Shown here piece by piece: positions 7,217 to 14,070 of a stretch of DNA of 30,909 bases. The stretch is from a virus: positions 1 through 30,909 of the IMG/VR virus record IMGVR_UViG_3300028558_000080; one strand, 5' to 3'. The first letter of the stretch is position 1. Every line of letters begins with the position of its first letter. Both the position numbers and the translations under genes were made by a program. The notes beneath the pieces are model-generated. The model was not told the DNA's origin and searched no databases. It saw only the letters and a list, made by a program, of their open reading frames with translations.

Positions 7217-9807
7217 CCACAGCCACGCAAGCCGCCCTCACCTACTATGGCGCGCACAAGTGCGCCCTATTTCCGATTCCCGCCGGGTCAAAGAACCCGA
7301 CCGGTATCGTTGCCTCCTTCGCGCACGACCACAGTGCATCGCCAGAGCAATGGGCCGCCTGGTCTCGCGACCATAACTGCAATTTCGGCGTGGTCGCCGG
7401 CCCTTCGCGGCTCATCATCGTCGACACGGATATTAAAAAAATCGGCCGCGACGCCGCGTGGGCGGAACGCTGCCGCCTCTTTATCGAATGGGGCATCGAC
7501 CCCGCCAAGCACCAACCCCACGTCCAGTCCGCCTCGGGTGGATGGCACGACTATTTCGCGGTCCCCGTCGACACAGACGCGACCCAACTGCGCCAGCCGC
7601 CGGCCGCTGGCTGCGTGGATATTCGCGCCGGCAATGGCTTCGCGGTCGCCGCCGGGTCGCACCATGACGGACGTCCCTACCTACTCCTGTCCGACGCGCC
7701 GCCCCATCCCGCACCCGAGGCCCTGCTCCGCCACTGTGCCCGCCGCGCAACGACCACGCCCGCTGCCAACGTCGGCACGCGCGACGCCACGGACGTCGCC
7801 GCCCTCTTTACGTGGCTCGCCGAGCGCGACGAGTTCGCCGACTATACCGCATGGGTCGGCGCCGGTATGGCCGCGAAACTGGAATTCGGCGACGACGGTC
7901 TCGAACTCTGGCGGTTGACGCATAACGAGACCGTGACGCCAGACATTGAACACAGCAAGTGGCAGTCGTTCGCCGCCGAGCCGTCCCCCGGCTGCATGAC
8001 CATCAACTCGATTATGTCGCGCGCCCACGCCGCCGGCTGGCGTGGCCAGGTGCGTAAGTCCTCCGCCGCCATGTTCAACGAGGTTGCACAGCTCGCCGCG
8101 GCGGCCGGCGCCTCGCTTCCTCCCGGTTCGCAAGCAATGCCGATGGTAGCGGGTCAGCAAGCCTTGACCGACATCGCCGCGCCGATCCTCGACGAGTTTC
8201 TGACCAGCACGCGCGACCTGCCGTCCCGGCCAGCGGATCCCGACTCCCCCACCCTGCCCGACGCCGCCTCTGGTCACGGCCTCTATCGCCCCTTGAAGGA
8301 AGCTGTCGCGCGCATCCTCGCCGCGGCCGAAAGCCCCAAGTCGTTCAAGGGCAGCCGCTACACCGACGCCCTTGCCTTGCTATCGCTGGTTCACCAGGAC
8401 ACGTTCGACTGTGTCTGCCGGCGCATTCGCACGCTCGGCTGCACCCTGCCCGACTCGCGCATCAAAACCACCGCGGCGGCGTATGCTGATCGGGTCGAGC
8501 GCGCGTTCGTCAAGCAAGACGACTGGATTTACGATGCCAAGGGGCAGATTGAAAACACGAACAGCGACAACGTCGCCGTCCTGCTCAATATCCTGAACAT
8601 CTCGATCCGCTACAACGCGTGGCTGGAGCGAATGGAAATTCAGGGCGGCATTGATGACCTGCGCTTTCCGGACTGGACCTATGTCGACGACCTCATCATC
8701 GCCCGTCTGCGCACGCGCGCCAACCGGACCAAGACGCGATTCACGCCTGCGAAAGAGTTCTTTTGGGAGAGCTTAATATCGCTGGCCGTGGCGAATTCGG
8801 TTGACCCTGTGCTGGACCGCCTTACCGAACTCGAACGCGCTTGGGACCGCAAGCCGCGCCTCTCGACTTGGCTTTCCCACGCCTGCCACACCGAATGCGA
8901 CCCGTATCACCAAGCTGTGTCGCGCAACATCCTGGGCGGCCTTGTGCGCAGGGCGCGCGAACCCGGCGCCAAGCACGATACGATGGCCGTATTCCACGGC
9001 CCGCAAGGCCCCGGCAAGTCGACAATGGCCGCGGTCATCGCCGACCTTGGTGTGACGCCCCTTGCCACCATTCTGTCCCGCTCCAGCCCTTGGTTCACCG
9101 ACACTGTGTTGCTCGGCGCAGAATCGAAAGAGTTGGTCCTGGCGCTCGCCGGCAAGACCGTCGCCGAGATTGGCGAAATGGGCATGCGCGGCTCCGTCAA
9201 CGCCAACGTCGTCAAGGCGATGGTCAGCCGCCAAGTCGACGAAGGGCGCACGGCTTACGCTCGCGCCGTCACGTCGCGCCCGCGGCGCAATATCTTCATC
9301 GGCACGGTGAACGGCGACGAGCCGTTGACGGACCCCACCGGCAACCGCCGGTTCCTGCCCGTCGCAGTTCACAGTGCGATCGACCTTGAATGGCTGTCCG
9401 CGAACATTGGCCAGATCGTCGGCGAGGCTGCCGCGCTCCACACCGCTGGCGTGTCGTTCGACCTGCCTGCGTCGGTTTGGGGCATTGCCGCCGAGCACCA
9501 GGAAGCGGCGCGCGGCGAGTCGGACATCGAGATCAAGTTCGCGGAATGGTTCAGTGGCGAGGGACTCGCGTTCGTCACCGCGTCGGACCTGGTCGATGCG
9601 TGCTCGTGGTCGAACCTGCGCACCAATACCCACGGCGTCTATATGAAGCGCCTAGGATTCCGGCCGATGACCGCGTATGTCGAGGGAAAGAAAAAGCGCG
9701 TTTGGTATCGCGGGCCGGATCTCGGCACGACCAAGGGCGCCGTGCGCTACATGGTGGGGCGGGATGCGAACGGCCGGACGCGCGTGGAGATCAGGGTGGC
9801 GGGGTAG
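7213..9807 (+). CDS. Prim-pol / VapE-like superfamily 3 helicase fusion
   Basis: 864 codons. The N-terminal domain is a bifunctional primase-polymerase: 'VDTDIKK' with the DxD pair D71/D73, 'SGGWHDYF' (108-115) and 'VDIRAGNGF' (135-143). A PriCT-like linker follows (about 195-290, 'DYTAWVGAGMAAK'). The C-terminal domain is a VirE/VapE-type (D5-like) ATPase: Walker A 'GPQGPGKST' (596-604), the acidic 'AEIGEMG' strand near 650-657 and 'GTVNGDEPLTDPTGNRRFLP' near 695-715. It should prime and unwind phage DNA at the fork. It is the last gene of the methyltransferase operon (ATGA overlap) and is convergent with the small-gene operon. Confidence 0.9.
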   Translation: MTTATQAALTYYGAHKCALFPIPAGSKNPTGIVASFAHDHSASPEQWAAWSRDHNCNFGVVAGPSRLIIVDTDIKKIGRDAAWAERCRLFIEWGIDPAKHQPHVQSASGGWHDYFAVPVDTDATQLRQPPAAGCVDIRAGNGFAVAAGSHHDGRPYLLLSDAPPHPAPEALLRHCARRATTTPAANVGTRDATDVAALFTWLAERDEFADYTAWVGAGMAAKLEFGDDGLELWRLTHNETVTPDIEHSKWQSFAAEPSPGCMTINSIMSRAHAAGWRGQVRKSSAAMFNEVAQLAAAAGASLPPGSQAMPMVAGQQALTDIAAPILDEFLTSTRDLPSRPADPDSPTLPDAASGHGLYRPLKEAVARILAAAESPKSFKGSRYTDALALLSLVHQDTFDCVCRRIRTLGCTLPDSRIKTTAAAYADRVERAFVKQDDWIYDAKGQIENTNSDNVAVLLNILNISIRYNAWLERMEIQGGIDDLRFPDWTYVDDLIIARLRTRANRTKTRFTPAKEFFWESLISLAVANSVDPVLDRLTELERAWDRKPRLSTWLSHACHTECDPYHQAVSRNILGGLVRRAREPGAKHDTMAVFHGPQGPGKSTMAAVIADLGVTPLATILSRSSPWFTDTVLLGAESKELVLALAGKTVAEIGEMGMRGSVNANVVKAMVSRQVDEGRTAYARAVTSRPRRNIFIGTVNGDEPLTDPTGNRRFLPVAVHSAIDLEWLSANIGQIVGEAAALHTAGVSFDLPASVWGIAAEHQEAARGESDIEIKFAEWFSGEGLAFVTASDLVDACSWSNLRTNTHGVYMKRLGFRPMTAYVEGKKKRVWYRGPDLGTTKGAVRYMVGRDANGRTRVEIRVAG

Positions 9808-9827
9808 GTTGTTGTGATGAAAACCTT

Positions 9828-9841
9828 GCGGGCTAGCCCGC
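9828..9841. terminator. Palindrome between convergent operons, possible terminator
   Basis: A perfect 14-bp palindrome, GCGGGCTAGCCCGC, covers the stop codon of the leftward operon's last gene and lies 21 nt after the primase stop. On the minus strand it is followed by AAGGTTTTC. There is no long T-run, so termination is plausible rather than certain. Confidence 0.4.
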
Positions 9842-10048
9842 TATCTCGGCCAAGGCTTTTTCACCGGCTTCGGTGATGACATAGCAGACGTGCGGTGGCA
9901 TTGCCGTAATGCCGGCCTTGACGATCAGCCCACGGGCGGCAAGGCGCTCCGCTCGACCGGCAAATCCGTTCCACGGCCGCCACCCGCCATGCGTCGCTTT
10001 GATGTCGCGCAGCATTTCAATCTCGGCTTTCTCCGTCGCGTCGAGCAT
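9833..10048 (-). CDS. Small protein, possible winged-helix, 71 aa
   Basis: Begins 'MLDATEKAEIEMLRDIKATH' and ends 'HVCYVITEAGEKALAEIAG', reminiscent of the wing and last helix of small winged-helix proteins (the 'YxITxAGxxAL' ending). ATG 10048 has GAAGGA 9-10 nt upstream; that Shine-Dalgarno forms the last codons of the preceding gene. It is the last gene of the leftward small-gene operon. Confidence 0.65.
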   Translation of the reverse strand: MLDATEKAEIEMLRDIKATHGGWRPWNGFAGRAERLAARGLIVKAGITAMPPHVCYVITEAGEKALAEIAG

Positions 10049-10053
10049 CTGGC

Positions 10054-10305
10054 CTATTCCTTCTCCGGTGTTAACTGCTGATGAACCGCCAACCCGCGCT
10101 TTGCCACGGCGACTGCCCCCGCAAGTGTGTCGGCATCCCATTCTTCGTCTGCCGGACCCATCGCCGCGATCTCGCCAAGGAATAAGCGCATCTTCTCATT
10201 CTCCGCAAGCACCTCCTTAGCCGCCTCAAGGAGCGGGGAGGTCTGCGGTGCGATGGCTGCGCTCTCCATGTGGATCGCGGCGCGGAGGCGTTCGGCGGGG
10301 GTCAT
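10054..10305 (-). CDS. Hypothetical helical protein, 83 aa
   Basis: Helical, rich in Ala/Glu, with 'LLEAAKEVLAENEKMR'. Unrecognised. ATG 10305 overlaps the preceding stop (ATGA), and its 3' end encodes the ribosome-binding site of the next gene. Confidence 0.65.
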   Translation of the reverse strand: MTPAERLRAAIHMESAAIAPQTSPLLEAAKEVLAENEKMRLFLGEIAAMGPADEEWDADTLAGAVAVAKRGLAVHQQLTPEKE

Positions 10306-10538
10306 GGGGCGGCCTTAAGCGTGCGGCGCGTGAAATACGCCTTCACATAGAATTGCCTGTCGCACGGCGTGATGGTCATGTCGCCGTTGTCATTATAGAC
10401 GGCATCTGCAAACGGCTTCAGCGCCGCGCTAAGTTTCTCGTTCTCTGCCGTCAGGCGCTCGATACGGGCCAGCAACTCGTTTTCGCGAAAGGCTGCTTGG
10501 GTCAGTTCGTTCGGAAATTCTGCGGGCTTCATGTTCAT
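10302..10538 (-). CDS. Hypothetical coiled-coil protein, 78 aa
   Basis: The N-terminal half is a coiled coil ('ELLARIERLTAENEKL'), followed by 'ALKPFADAV', a pattern frequent in small phage proteins of unknown role. ATG 10538 has GGGTAGAG upstream. Confidence 0.65.
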   Translation of the reverse strand: MNMKPAEFPNELTQAAFRENELLARIERLTAENEKLSAALKPFADAVYNDNGDMTITPCDRQFYVKAYFTRRTLKAAP

Positions 10539-10560
10539 TCTCTACCCATTAAGCGTGTGT

Positions 10561-10659
10561 TCAGGCGATGGGATCGCCGCGTTCGTTGCAAACCAAGACC
10601 AAGTACCACTGCCAGCCGAAGAAGCCGTCGCAGTACCTATAAAGTTCCCACCACGACAT
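10561..10659 (-). CDS. Micro-protein rich in Trp/Tyr, 32 aa
   Basis: Reads 'MSWWELYRYCDGFFGWQWY' and then a short Val/Leu stretch. The aromatic composition is not random-looking for this GC-rich DNA, but the Shine-Dalgarno is weak. A strong GGAGGT sits further upstream before an 8-codon frame starting at 10690 that could be a coupling leader. Unrecognised. Confidence 0.4.
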   Translation of the reverse strand: MSWWELYRYCDGFFGWQWYLVLVCNERGDPIA

Positions 10660-10759
10660 TTCTCAATTCCACTCTAGCTTCGTCGGCATATTTCGACCTC
10701 CGCGTTGCCGACACGACAAGCGTGTGGCTGCCGCCCCCGTTTCCGAGAGCGGCAGAAGA

Positions 10760-10909
10760 TCACTCGTTCGGCTTGATCGTCTTCTCGCTGGCCAGCGCGC
10801 ACATCGCATTGGCGGCATTACACGCAGCCTGAGAAAATCTCAGGGCATCCTCCGACTTGTCGGCTTTCGCCGCCTTGTCGATCATCTGCTTTACAGCTTC
10901 TGCGCTCAT
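10760..10909 (-). CDS. Hypothetical phage protein, 49 aa
   Basis: Begins 'MSAEAVKQMIDKAAKADKSE' and continues 'DALRFSQAACNAANAM', a helix pattern I recognise from small phage proteins of unknown function. It lacks a clear Shine-Dalgarno. Same strand and spacing as the rest of the small-gene operon. Confidence 0.65.
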   Translation of the reverse strand: MSAEAVKQMIDKAAKADKSEDALRFSQAACNAANAMCALASEKTIKPNE

Positions 10910-10996
10910 CGGGTTCTAGCTCCGAATGATGCTGCCACTTGCTTCCGGCGTGGCAGCGTAGGCCGGTACGTGGTTGTCACGCGCTGAACCAAGTAC

Positions 10997-11206
10997 TCAC
11001 GCCACCTCGTATGTGGGGCACTCGCCCAAGTTCATTGCCCGCACCTGCTGAGCGAGCATGTCAGCCGTCATCAGATTTACCCAGACCGGCTCGCCAGGCT
11101 CAGGACGCGGCTTCTTCGCCAGCGTCTTCGGGTGGCAGCAATCGACCCACCGCTTGTCGGGATTGTCGCCGTAGGTATTGTGCTTGCATGTGGTGCAGTC
11201 GGTCAT
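10997..11206 (-). CDS. Small Cys-rich protein, 69 aa
   Basis: The N-terminal 'MTDCTTCKHN' plus 'DCCHP' downstream makes a CxxC...CC arrangement that could bind zinc. AGGAGG lies upstream of ATG 11206 at good distance. Unrecognised beyond that. Confidence 0.7.
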   Translation of the reverse strand: MTDCTTCKHNTYGDNPDKRWVDCCHPKTLAKKPRPEPGEPVWVNLMTADMLAQQVRAMNLGECPTYEVA

Positions 11207-11231
11207 CTCCGCCTCCTGTCTTAATGGCAGC

Positions 11232-11402
11232 TCAGCGACGACAAACTAGGCCAAGCAACCGGAGTCGATTGTAAATCGCTGTTCCAGTTCGCTTCTTGTT
11301 GTGCGACACGCAGGCCTCAAAGCCCCCGCGAGGAAACCACCAACGAAGGTTGTCGTCCTCGCGTTTGGTCCATTTTCTCGGTGCTACAAATTTGATGCCC
11401 AT
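11232..11402 (-). CDS. SANT/Myb-like DNA-binding protein, 56 aa
   Basis: Reads 'WTKREDDNLRWWFPRGGFEA' and later 'TGTAIYNRLRLLGL', matching the pattern W(T/S).(E/R)ED..L....P.GG....(S/T)..AI..R...LGL of SANT/Myb-like phage proteins that recognise DNA with a three-helix bundle. The frame stays open about 18 codons upstream of ATG 11402 with protein-like sequence, so translation may start further upstream at a non-ATG codon. Probably a small regulator. Confidence 0.65.
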   Translation of the reverse strand: MGIKFVAPRKWTKREDDNLRWWFPRGGFEACVSHNKKRTGTAIYNRLRLLGLVCRR

Positions 11403-11495
11403 CTCGCTGGCCTTTCTGAATTGGTGCTCCTGGTCCGCAATCCCGTCTCTTCATTCCGCGCCGCGGCCCCGCTAGTGGCCGTCTCGTAGGGGAGT

Positions 11496-11759
11496 TTAGG
11501 CTTGCGCTTCCTCGGCATTTTTCACCTTGATCCCTTCGCGCTTTAGCGCCTCGTTGAAATCCTCGACCGACCCGCGATCATCGGAGTAGATCGCCTCGTC
11601 CACATGGCCGCCGGGATATTTCTTGGATTCGACCATGATGATCCTGTTCAGGGCCTCACTAAAGGTTCCGGCCTTCACGTAGTGCTCGTGTGCCATCGTG
11701 AAAAGCGCGAGAGCTTTCAGATATTCGTCGTGGCTAATCTCGACCTTGTATTCAGCCAT
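11496..11759 (-). CDS. Hypothetical protein, 87 aa
   Basis: Acidic, mostly helical, beginning 'MAEYKVEISHDEYLKALALF'. AGGAGG lies 8 nt before ATG 11759. Unrecognised. Confidence 0.7.
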   Translation of the reverse strand: MAEYKVEISHDEYLKALALFTMAHEHYVKAGTFSEALNRIIMVESKKYPGGHVDEAIYSDDRGSVEDFNEALKREGIKVKNAEEAQA

Positions 11760-11789
11760 GTCGTCCTCCTGTGCAGCATTAATCTAAGT

Positions 11790-12173
11790 TTAACCGCGCA
11801 GTCCGCCGTGCTTCTTGATGACCTCCGCGACAACATCGACCGGCACGTAGCCGTAGACGGTTTGAGTCGGGTCGGTATCGGAGTCACCATCGATGTAGGG
11901 CATGAGCAATTCCTCGCGCTCACTCGGGTAGCCAACTTCGACAGACGCATAGTGGCGCTCGAAGTCGCCGCGCGGTCGGCTGTACGCTCCCCAATGGCCC
12001 TGTACGCTCATCTCAAAGCCATCAGCGCAGACCATGTGTGGGAATATCTTGGCACCAAACCCCGCTTCGCCCGTGTAGCGGCGCTCAGGACCGCCGACGC
12101 AATAGTCCATCTCCCATGATGTGTCGTAGTCGGCCGGGTAGTGCTTATGGAAAAACTCGTTCACGATGTCCAT
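11790..12173 (-). CDS. Hypothetical protein, 127 aa
   Basis: The longest member of the leftward small-gene operon. It contains 'DTSWEMDYCVGGPERRYTG' and 'GYVPVDVVAEVIKKHGG'. The last segment resembles a short helix-strand-helix module, but no family is recognised. ATG 12173 is preceded by GAGGT. Confidence 0.7.
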   Translation of the reverse strand: MDIVNEFFHKHYPADYDTSWEMDYCVGGPERRYTGEAGFGAKIFPHMVCADGFEMSVQGHWGAYSRPRGDFERHYASVEVGYPSEREELLMPYIDGDSDTDPTQTVYGYVPVDVVAEVIKKHGGLRG

Positions 12174-12210
12174 CTCAGACCTCAGCGTTGTTCGTGGTTT
12201 AAGCGTTCGC

Positions 12211-12432
12211 TCACGCGGCTCGCGCGTTTACGAATTTGTTCGACAGGCCAAGCGCGTCGTCGATCACCTGCTTCAGCTCCGACCACTGTTCTGCTGTGAT
12301 GCGGTATGTGACATCGATCTGCACCGCAGCCTCGCCATCGTCGCCTGGCGTGATGACGGCCTTAGCGGCGTATCCACTCCCGTCGCTATAGGGAGCGGCC
12401 CTGACCGTGATTTCGTAGTTGGCCTCGCTCAT
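12211..12432 (-). CDS. Hypothetical protein, 73 aa
   Basis: Beta-rich N-terminus ('ANYEITVRAAPYSDGSGYAA') and a C-terminal helix. ATG 12432 lies 8 nt after AAGGAG inside a 28-nt sequence that recurs exactly in front of the 61-residue gene at 12878, so both share one initiation cassette. Confidence 0.7.
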   Translation of the reverse strand: MSEANYEITVRAAPYSDGSGYAAKAVITPGDDGEAAVQIDVTYRITAEQWSELKQVIDDALGLSNKFVNARAA

Positions 12433-12454
12433 TTCCCGCTCCTTCGCGTTCGCA
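12427..12454 (-). repeat. 28-nt initiation cassette, copy 1
   Basis: An exact 28-nt match to 12873-12900. It contains AAGGAG and the first codons ATGAG of the downstream gene. Confidence 0.9.
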
Positions 12455-12530
12455 ACCTGCTGAATTGGTGGCGGCCCCAGACCAATCCCAACCGCCCTCT
12501 GCATTTATCGTCCAGGTACGTGCAGTTCAT
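12429..12530 (-). CDS. Possible micro-protein, 33 aa
   Basis: An open frame 'MNCTYLDDKCRGRLGLVWGR' and onward, overlapping the next gene by ATGA. No Shine-Dalgarno is seen and its second half is the repeated initiation cassette, so it may be chance. Confidence 0.3.
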   Translation of the reverse strand: MNCTYLDDKCRGRLGLVWGRHQFSRLRTRRSGK

Positions 12531-12577
12531 GAGGCCGCACGCGGGATCATCGGTGTTCGCGTTCCCTAATCGCCGCT

Positions 12578-12673
12578 TCAATCATAGCAGTACCACATGG
12601 CCCACCAGGGCAACGCAATGAGTGCCATCCAAATCGGAAGTAGAATTAGTATTCCAAGGGTGCCGCAAAACAT
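12578..12673 (-). CDS. Micro membrane protein, 31 aa
   Basis: A single hydrophobic segment, 'LGILILLPIWMALIALPWWA', spans most of the protein, consistent with one transmembrane helix. GGTGGGAC lies upstream of ATG 12673. Function unknown. Confidence 0.55.
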   Translation of the reverse strand: MFCGTLGILILLPIWMALIALPWWAMWYCYD

Positions 12674-12692
12674 TGTCAGTCCCACCGATCAG

Positions 12693-12878
12693 TTAGCGCC
12701 ACTCGTCCTTGGCGCGCCGACGCAGATGGTCAGCCATGTCCGCAAGGTTGTCCGTCATGCGGTCGTAAGCGCCATCCGCAGTCCGGTCGTAAGCCTCGGC
12801 CTCGGTCGCATTCGGATGCCGTTCGAGATACCGCTCGATCAGTTCCTCATGCGCGGCGATGAAAAGTTCTTTGCTCAT
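12693..12878 (-). CDS. Hypothetical helical protein, 61 aa
   Basis: Begins 'MSKELFIAAHEELIERYLER' with an internal near-repeat of 'AYDR(T/M)' (residues about 29-41). ATG 12878 follows the same 28-nt initiation cassette found at 12427-12454. Unrecognised. Confidence 0.7.
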   Translation of the reverse strand: MSKELFIAAHEELIERYLERHPNATEAEAYDRTADGAYDRMTDNLADMADHLRRRAKDEWR

Positions 12879-12900
12879 TTCCCGCTCCTTCGCGTTCGCA
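12873..12900 (-). repeat. 28-nt initiation cassette, copy 2
   Basis: Identical to 12427-12454 and located at the same place relative to a start codon. Confidence 0.9.
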
Positions 12901-12908
12901 GATTTGGT

Positions 12909-13118
12909 TCAGGTTGACGCCGTGCCGGTGATAGGATCATCGGTCACCCGGGCGCACGGGCAGGTCGGGTAGTCGCAAATTTCGAAAAGCCAGCCACAAT
13001 CACAACGCGGCTCGTGGTCGGTCTTGTGGTCGGCCTTTTGCTCACTAGAGAGCACTTGCCGCTCCCAATCAGCCCGCTGGCACTTCGCTTCCATGGCGGC
13101 GATCTGCGATGGCGTCAT
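12909..13118 (-). CDS. Cys-rich small protein, 69 aa
   Basis: Helical N-terminus ('MTPSQIAAMEAKCQRADWER') and a C-terminal knuckle 'CDCGWLFEICDYPTCPC' with five Cys within 17 residues, likely binding metal. A GAAGGA Shine-Dalgarno for ATG 13118 lies in the last codons of the preceding gene. Unrecognised. Confidence 0.7.
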   Translation of the reverse strand: MTPSQIAAMEAKCQRADWERQVLSSEQKADHKTDHEPRCDCGWLFEICDYPTCPCARVTDDPITGTAST

Positions 13119-13119
13119 G

Positions 13120-13135
13120 GGCCTATTCCTTCTCC
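13120..13135 (-). repeat. 16-nt Shine-Dalgarno cassette (matches 10051-10066)
   Basis: On the minus strand GGAGAAGGAATAGGCC encodes the C-terminal Glu-Lys-Glu and stop of one gene and the ribosome-binding site of the next. The identical 16-mer is at 10051-10066 at an equivalent junction. Confidence 0.8.
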
Positions 13136-13332
13136 ACAAGCGGAAACGAGCGCCACAGCTTTTCGCTGATCGCAAACGGCGAACAGCCGGGGTGGCGAAC
13201 CATGACGTGTCCTTTGCCGTGGGCGAGGTAGGTAAGCCGACGCGGGTTTGCCCTCGCGACCGGGCTGCCATCGTTGTGGCCCACGCGATCTGCCCTGAAC
13301 CATTTCACGTCATCAGGTATTTTCTTGGCCAC
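13123..13332 (-). CDS. Hypothetical protein, 69 aa
   Basis: Starts at GTG 13332, 7-8 nt after GGAG. Contains 'YLAHGKGHVMVRHPGCSPFA' and ends 'SFPLVEKE', a basic small protein of a type I have seen in phage early regions but cannot name. Its last codons hold the Shine-Dalgarno of the next gene. Confidence 0.65.
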   Translation of the reverse strand: MAKKIPDDVKWFRADRVGHNDGSPVARANPRRLTYLAHGKGHVMVRHPGCSPFAISEKLWRSFPLVEKE

Positions 13333-13336
13333 GGGC

Positions 13337-13489
13337 CTACTCCTTGTTCCTAATCGCAGCCTCGACGGCTTCCCGGTCCCGCACGTTCTTGCCGTCAAGC
13401 TTCTGTGTCGCGGGGTTGAAGTTGAGCCGGTCTATGTCGATCTCCGACCAGCCATCGGCGCGGAGTTCGTCGTCGGTGATGCCTTTCAT
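13337..13489 (-). CDS. Hypothetical protein, 50 aa
   Basis: Reads 'MKGITDDELRADGWSEIDID' and ends 'REAVEAAIRNKE'. Unrecognised. ATG 13489 overlaps the preceding stop (ATGA). Confidence 0.6.
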   Translation of the reverse strand: MKGITDDELRADGWSEIDIDRLNFNPATQKLDGKNVRDREAVEAAIRNKE

Positions 13490-13572
13490 TGGGCCGTCCC
13501 CGCCTGTTGCGACAGCTCCGTCAGTGCCGGCCCTACACGCGTGATGGTCGGGGCGTAGGGGTTCGTGGTCAT
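13486..13572 (-). CDS. Micro-protein sharing 'PYAPTITR' with the RHH protein, 28 aa
   Basis: Reads 'MTTNPYAPTITRVGPALTEL' and ends eight residues later. 'PYAPTITR' also occurs in the upstream ribbon-helix-helix protein, with matching DNA (about 13538-13558 against 13632-13652). It overlaps both neighbours by ATGA. It looks like a partial duplication of the 3' half of the RHH gene. Confidence 0.5.
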   Translation of the reverse strand: MTTNPYAPTITRVGPALTELSQQAGTAQ

Positions 13573-13745
13573 TGGTCCGCAGCCTTTCGTTCCAGCTCGG
13601 CCAGCGCCAATTCGATTCCACGCTCGACGATGCGCGTGATGGTCGGCGCATACGGATCCGCGGCGCGATCGGTTGCGGCGTGAAGCCGGGTCATCTGTTC
13701 GTCCTCCAGTCGGACGGAAAAGTGTTTTTTGACGAGGGTCGACAT
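13569..13745 (-). CDS. Ribbon-helix-helix (Arc/CopG-like) regulator, 58 aa
   Basis: 'KKHFSVRLEDEQMTRLHAAT' forms a beta strand plus first helix, and 'ITRIVERGIELALAELER' the second helix, the fold of Arc/CopG-type repressors that bind DNA as dimers. It is the second gene of the leftward operon, placed to regulate the overlapping promoters at 14006-14046 or the wider promoter family (inference). Start ATG 13745 is chosen; a GTG at 13769 would add eight residues. Confidence 0.65.
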   Translation of the reverse strand: MSTLVKKHFSVRLEDEQMTRLHAATDRAADPYAPTITRIVERGIELALAELERKAADQ

Positions 13746-13750
13746 GGCGA

Positions 13751-13984
13751 TTACCGCGGCCCTTGCCACAAGACCGCTTGGTCCGCTCTGTGCCTTTCCG
13801 CGTCCTTCGCCCGCTGCTGCTCGATGTACGCATGTAAGATCAGGTCATCATCGCGATCGGGGTTGGCCGGGATGCTGGCGCGCGGCCCTTCGGCATCCTT
13901 ACGCCAGAACACGTTTTCAAAACGGCGCAGCGATTCGCTCGCTTCGTCGTGGCCGATCGGACGTTTTGTCAGTAGATCGCTCAT
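13751..13984 (-). CDS. Hypothetical protein, 77 aa; first gene of the leftward operon
   Basis: Charged and helical, beginning 'MSDLLTKRPIGHDEASESLR'. Unrecognised. GGAG lies 9 nt before ATG 13984; the predicted start site of the minus-strand promoter is about 15 nt upstream. Confidence 0.7.
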   Translation of the reverse strand: MSDLLTKRPIGHDEASESLRRFENVFWRKDAEGPRASIPANPDRDDDLILHAYIEQQRAKDAERHRADQAVLWQGPR

Positions 13985-14005
13985 GGCTACGGCTCCATTT
14001 CAAGC

Positions 14006-14034
14006 ACCGTACTACGGTTGACAATCCGCGTCAA
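14006..14034 (-). promoter_or_regulatory. Leftward promoter of the small-gene operon
   Basis: On the minus strand TTGACG (14029-14034), a 17-bp spacer and TACGGT (14006-14011). It lies on top of the rightward promoter at 14018-14046, so both cannot be occupied at once. Confidence 0.6.
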
Positions 14035-14046
14035 GTGTATTATTGT
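14018..14046 (+). promoter_or_regulatory. Rightward promoter of the GIY-YIG gene
   Basis: TTGACA (14018-14023), a 17-bp spacer and TATTGT (14041-14046). It overlaps the divergent leftward promoter. Confidence 0.8.
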
Positions 14047-14070
14047 GCACCATCGTCCACACCACCCAAA

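Noticed and set aside
12570-12604. Chain of very short ATGA-linked frames (7-12 codons) between 12530 and 12610 on the minus strand
   Set aside because: Too short to distinguish from chance; no ribosome-binding sites.
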